Of a stretch of 64,000 nt of DNA, positions 60,251 through 64,000 are shown in pieces; the stretch's first letter is position 1; every line of letters begins with the position of its first letter. Position numbers and translations under genes: made by a program. The DNA is from JANJUO01 sp942492935 (lineage in GTDB: Bacteria; Bacteroidota; Ignavibacteria; Kapaibacteriales; UBA2268), in NCBI GenBank assembly GCA_942492935.1, contig OW818654.1, positions 620,001 through 684,000 of the forward strand. The letters are read 5' to 3'. The notes beneath the pieces were generated by a model. That model saw only the letters and a list, made by a program, of their open reading frames with translations, ran no database searches and was not told where the DNA came from.

Positions 60251-60869
60251 TTTCAAACCTTTACCTTTCTACCAAAAAATAAATTATAGCAATTCTATAA
60301 CCAACATCACAAAAATAATGATAATATTACAATTATAGTTAAATAATTTCAAAATATTTATTTGAAATTAACAATAAATTATTTTTTCCAAAAAACACTC
60401 TAAATTCACTGAATGTTATGACTTATTGAAGTGATTAATTTTTTAAAATACCATAATTAATCAATAACTAAATTAAATATTCACGAGCAAATTAAAGTTG
60501 TTTATGCGATAAACATTCCGAAGCTTACTCATCTTTGGAAGCATTACGGCTTGCCGTAATGAAAATGGAGCAAGCACCATTGGTTCCTCTAAGATGTCTG
60601 ACACTTCGTGCAATTTTGATGTAGTTTAAAATTTTTTTTTAGTATAAGTGTCGGACATCTGGAAATTACAAAATTTATTTAAAATGTCATCCCGAACATC
60701 GTGAGGAATCCAGCAATTGTTTATTTATAAATTCTTACTGGATTTCTCGCAAAGCTCCTAATGACGACATTCCATATAAATATCATTCAGAAGATTGATT
60801 TGTTCTATGAATAAAATTAATATCAATTTATTTCGTATTTACTTTTTTTTATAATCTATTTGGTGAATA
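60251..60869. other. Intergenic region with palindromes
   Basis: AGATGTCTGACACTT (60592-60606) and AAGTGTCGGACATCT (60646-60660) form one of the 'TGTCxxACACT' palindrome family that also occurs at 26547 and 62442. A further TACGGCTTGCCGTA hairpin is at 60545-60558. A dispersed 'CATCCCGAACATCGTGAGGA' type repeat is near 60690. No gene was accepted in the gap. Confidence 0.65.
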
Positions 60870-61651
60870 ATGAAAATTAGAATTATTCTCGCTTTGTTTG
60901 CAATGTATTTATTGGCAAATCTAAACTTTTTATATGCTCAAGATGGTCAATTAGATGAATATTCTTGGGAGCAAGAACCAATTCAAACTGAATCAGCTAC
61001 TTACTTTGGTATTGGTGGTGGTTATACAATGACTTTCCATTTCACAGATTTTAAGGCAATTAATTCTCATTTAAAAGCAAATAATTTTGGTTTAAGTGAT
61101 TTTGATGGTCAATTACTCCTTAATGGGGGCGAAGGTTATACAGGCGTTGTACTCATTCAAAATTTAAATGTAGGTTTCTTTTCTTATGGTGGCAACAAAG
61201 AAGTCAGTAAGGATACTTTAATAAATTCAAACAGTGTTAAAAGAGCAGTCCAATTTGCAACTGGTTTTACTGGACTTACAATTGATTATGGTTTTGTTCC
61301 ATTTGGTTCTTTTGCTGTGAAACCCGGAATAAGTTTAGGATGGGGCAGTATGAGTATCGAAAATTACCAAGCAGTAAATAGTTTCGACTGGACAAATTAC
61401 AAACCTGAATCTGACCCTTTGAATTATATTAATCGTGCAGAAACAAGTTTCTTGTTTGTTAAACCGGTGTAAGTGTAGAATATAAACTTGCAAAATTCCT
61501 TATGATTAGAGCAAATGCAAGTTATGCTATGACATTTGGTAACGATTGGAAATATAACAATGTAGCTAAGCTTGACAATATGCCAGATGATATTAATTCA
61601 AATGCGTTTCAATTCCAACTTGGAGTATTTGTTGGTTTATTCAACTTTTAA
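60870..61651 (+). pseudogene. Outer-membrane protein interrupted by a one-base deletion
   Basis: The first frame (60870-61472) encodes a signal peptide (IILALFAMYLLANLNFLYAQ) and barrel-like strands ending 'TSFLFVKPV'. A shift at 'AAACC|GGTGTAAGTGTAG' allows the frame GVSVEYKLAKFLMIRANASY, then AMTFGNDWKYNNVAKLDNMP and 'QFQLGVFVGLFNF' to 61651, which restores a typical barrel C-terminus ending in Phe. The total is one base short of a multiple of three. The gene may be recently inactivated or contain a sequence error. Confidence 0.8.
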
Positions 61652-61746
61652 TGTGAATTAAATCATATAAATTTTGTTTTTATATTGGAATTATGCTAAT
61701 TTTGCACTTTAATTACTATTGTTTCTATTAAATAAAGGAATAAGAA

Positions 61747-62418
61747 ATGAAAAAAGTTGCGTTACTAATTAGCATATTTTTTTTGCTTTTCGTTGTTGCC
61801 AATTCGTTAGATATCAAAAAGTACAAAATCAAATCTGGTATTATCGAATACAAAATTGAAGGTATGTCTGAAGGTACTGAAACAGTGTATTTTGATGATT
61901 ATGGCATAAAAGAAGCCAGATACACCAAAACTGTTACCAAAATTATGGGCTTTTCTACTGAAACTAATACAATTACAATCACAGACAAAGACTGGTCATA
62001 CTCTATTGATTTGAATGAAAAGAAAGGTACCAAAATGGCAAATAAGCAACTTAAAGAAATGCTTGATGGTATTTCACAAAAAGATTATGAAGAGTTTGGC
62101 AAGAAAATGTTAGAGCAAATGAATGCAAAAAAAATTGGAAATGAAACAATACTTGGCAAAAATTGCGAGGTTTGGGAAATTGGAAAAATGAATTCTAAAA
62201 CATGGAATTATGAATATGTACCTCTTAAAGTTGAAATTAATTTGATGGGTACAATGACCAATACTGCTACCAAATTTGAAGAAAATGTAAAAATTCCAGC
62301 TGATAAATTTGAAGTACCCAAGGGAATTACTATCACTGAGCAGGAATCTCCAGATATGAATATGGACGATATACTTAAAATGATGCAAAAAGCTTCTGAA
62401 GAAGAAGAAGGAAACTAA
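61747..62418 (+). CDS. Exported protein, possibly DUF4412-like
   Basis: The 223-residue protein has a signal peptide (KKVALLISIFFLLFVVANSL) without lipobox. The body has strands such as 'GIIEYKIEGMSEGTETVYFD' and 'KWGNETILGKNCEVWEIG' in the style of LolA/DUF4412 antiparallel sheets, and ends with a Met- and acid-rich tail (MNMDDILKMMQKASEEEEGN). The role is unknown. The palindromic terminator at 62442 follows. Confidence 0.6.
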   Translation: MKKVALLISIFFLLFVVANSLDIKKYKIKSGIIEYKIEGMSEGTETVYFDDYGIKEARYTKTVTKIMGFSTETNTITITDKDWSYSIDLNEKKGTKMANKQLKEMLDGISQKDYEEFGKKMLEQMNAKKIGNETILGKNCEVWEIGKMNSKTWNYEYVPLKVEINLMGTMTNTATKFEENVKIPADKFEVPKGITITEQESPDMNMDDILKMMQKASEEEEGN

Positions 62419-62441
62419 CATATTTTCGGTTGTTGTGTATG

Positions 62442-62469
62442 ATGTCTGACACTATTTAGTGTTGGACAT
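62442..62469. terminator. Palindromic terminator of the TGTCxxACACT family
   Basis: TGTCTGACACT (62443-62453) and AGTGTTGGACA (62458-62468) pair with two mismatches and are followed by TTTTTA. It lies between convergent genes ending at 62418 (plus) and 62472 (minus) and could serve both. Confidence 0.75.
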
Positions 62470-62471
62470 TT

Positions 62472-63239
62472 TTATACAATTTTTGCAAACTGCTCTAATT
62501 TGGAAATAAAATCATCTTTTTTGCTTTCTGAAAGTGGAATAAGTTTTTTATTCTTTAGAATTATATAAGGTGTTTTTCCACGTTGAAAACTTTTGAGAAA
62601 ATTTAAATTAATTATAAAACTATTATGAGTTCGCACAAACTGTGTCTCTTTTAAAACAAAATCAATTTTTTGAAGGGTTCGATTTAATAATTTTGTTTTA
62701 CCATCAAAAAAATGTACTTCAAGATAATTGCCTTTTGATTCAAAAAACATAATTTCATCTAATTTGTAGATTGATAAAGTATCATCAATTGGCAACATAA
62801 TATTTTCTGGGGTTTTATTTAGTAATTCTTTAGCAACTTTAATTTTATTTTCTAGTTTTTCAAATGTATTAAAAGACTTATATCTTGAAATTGCTTTTTG
62901 AAAACTTGATAAATTTACAGGTTTTTGAATAAAGTGTAGTGCAGAAAACTCATAAGCTTGAACAGCGAAATTTGGATGTGATGAAGTAATTATGACTTCA
63001 AAATCTTTATAAGTAACCGATTGTAAAATATCAAATCCATAACCATCTGGAAGTATTATATCAAGTATCAACAAATCTGGTTTAAATATATTTACACAAT
63101 TGATAGCATCTTTCACATTATTAGCTTCTGCAATTATATTTAAATTGTTGAAATTATATTGAATAGTATTCTTAAGAGATTGCAATGCTGACTCATCATC
63201 ATCAACAATCATCAAACGTAAGTTTTCCATAGAATCCAT
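62472..63239 (-). CDS. LytTR-type response regulator
   Basis: The 255-residue protein has an N-terminal receiver domain with acidic pocket 'IVDDDESA', phospho-acceptor Asp60 in 'PDLLILDIILPDGYGF' and 'HFIQKPVN', and a C-terminal LytTR DNA-binding domain (about 150-255) with 'IMFFESKGNYLEVHFFDG', 'FVRTHNSFIINLNFLKSFQRG' and 'LSESKKDDF'. It would regulate genes on phosphorylation by a membrane kinase, which is not encoded beside it. Two nearby Met codons could be the start. Confidence 0.9.
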   Translation of the reverse strand: MDSMENLRLMIVDDDESALQSLKNTIQYNFNNLNIIAEANNVKDAINCVNIFKPDLLILDIILPDGYGFDILQSVTYKDFEVIITSSHPNFAVQAYEFSALHFIQKPVNLSSFQKAISRYKSFNTFEKLENKIKVAKELLNKTPENIMLPIDDTLSIYKLDEIMFFESKGNYLEVHFFDGKTKLLNRTLQKIDFVLKETQFVRTHNSFIINLNFLKSFQRGKTPYIILKNKKLIPLSESKKDDFISKLEQFAKIV

Positions 63240-64000
63240 ACAGTAACCATAATTTTAGATTGAATTTGAATTATTTAAAATCAAATTTATGAAAATAATT
63301 TATAATGTCCAAACAAAATAATAATAATTATTGTGTTTGTTTTAGATTGAAAAAATTGTGACTACTCAGTCGCCAAATGAAAGAATCACGTGCAAACAAA
63401 AACTAACTTTGTTAAAAACCTTCCGAAGGTTTTGAACCTTCGGAAGGGTAATTGACAAGTTAGATAAGAGCCGACTAACCATAAATTTGTATTTTCGTTA
63501 ATTTGAAAGAAATTCCTTGAAATTCCCTTATGGAATTAATGTTTGTAACAAGAAACCCCACCTAACCTCCCCGAAGGGAGGAATTATATGTAAAGTCCTC
63601 CCCTTGGGGAGGATTTAGGTGGGGTTTACAACTATTCAATCCCGCTGGGATTGCTGGACTTAGGTGAATTTAATTTGTTACAAACATTTAATCCCTAACG
63701 GGATTTTTAAGAAATTTCATGTTATGTTTATTTTTATATTGTACCAAATATACATTTTTTTCATTCAAATAACAAAGCAATTTAAAAAATATCAATTCGG
63801 TTGAGTAGTCACAAAAAATTTTAATATTAAAAAAATTATGTTATGATTTTCCTTTCAATCGAAAAAAATAAAAAAAAATGATAACTTGCAATACCTTATA
63901 CAATAATTAATTCGTAAAGAGAATTTCAAGGATATAGAAAAAATCATAAAATAAAATCCATTGAAGATTTCTGAGAATTTCTGTACCTCATATTTTTGAA
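63240..64000. other. Intergenic region with repeats at the right edge
   Basis: No gene seen. CCTTCCGAAGG/CCTTCGGAAGG form a stem at 63419-63447. 63510-63720 is a long inverted element with halves containing AATGTTTGTAAC and GTTACAAACATT, framing the CCTCCCCTTGGGGAGG element at 63553-63630. The remaining right edge is AT-rich with no open frame. Confidence 0.7.

Overview
The window is AT-rich and looks like a chromosomal segment of a free-living member of the Bacteroidota/Chlorobiota/Ignavibacteriota assemblage. The clues are two proteins with type IX secretion (T9SS) C-terminal sorting domains (25100-26449, 53319-55460), many short lipoproteins, PorT-type outer-membrane barrels, an OmpA-type protein with two peptidoglycan-binding domains, HslUV and GreA, an IS1634-type transposase and RHS tips of the Bacteroidota kind. 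The species cannot be named from the sequence. No rRNA or tRNA gene and no CRISPR array was seen.

Layout. 1-895: edge-truncated IS1634-type transposase. 1114-9102 (minus strand): a string of small gene cassettes (DUF4160/DUF2442 pairs, HicAB, a RelE pair, two duplicated lipoproteins, a B12-radical SAM protein), each separated by a short degenerate piece of an RHS core gene. 9653-18662 (plus): a DJ-1/PfpI protein, then a tight operon of DUF4239 membrane protein, GMC oxidoreductase, NTF2-like protein, an unknown protein, a GlgX-type debranching enzyme and an N-acylglucosamine 2-epimerase-like protein fused to a STAS domain, ended by a strong terminator. 18943-23220 (minus): cell-envelope lipoproteins and the double OmpA protein. 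24305-26449 (plus): a Cys-rich secreted protein and a T9SS propeller protein. 26842-28689 (minus): homocysteine methyltransferase/methylenetetrahydrofolate reductase fusion. 29254-30453 (plus): N-acetylmuramoyl-L-alanine amidase. 30456-33393 (minus): second RHS-tip/toxin-antitoxin array (VapBC, MazF pair, YefM-YoeB, zeta remnant). 33497-43699: housekeeping genes (M50 protease, barrels, greA, hslUV), an Rpn-type nuclease with a tandem repeat, and a PEP/pyruvate-binding protein with a C-terminal nucleotidyltransferase domain. 43745-53252 (plus): third RHS-tip/toxin-antitoxin array, interrupted by a large TPR/transglutaminase gene on the other strand. 53319-63239: a T9SS cargo protein, a giant multi-PAS hybrid histidine kinase, a frameshifted outer-membrane protein, a small exported protein and a LytTR response regulator.

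The most striking pattern is the three arrays. In each, fragments encoding the end of an RHS core (either '...LGRFLCPDALWEK' or '...YRFGFNGMLRDDDVRD') lie between, and in the same orientation as, small toxin-antitoxin or other two-gene cassettes. The tips are visibly richer in G+C than the DNA around them, and they often begin or end within a few bases of a cassette gene. Several toxin genes in the arrays carry one simple disabling lesion while their antitoxins remain open. My reading is that the array grows by recombination at RHS-tip homology, like displaced (orphan) RHS C-terminal cassettes but loaded with intracellular toxin-antitoxin pairs. A second candidate of interest is the GMC oxidoreductase/GlgX/epimerase-STAS operon.
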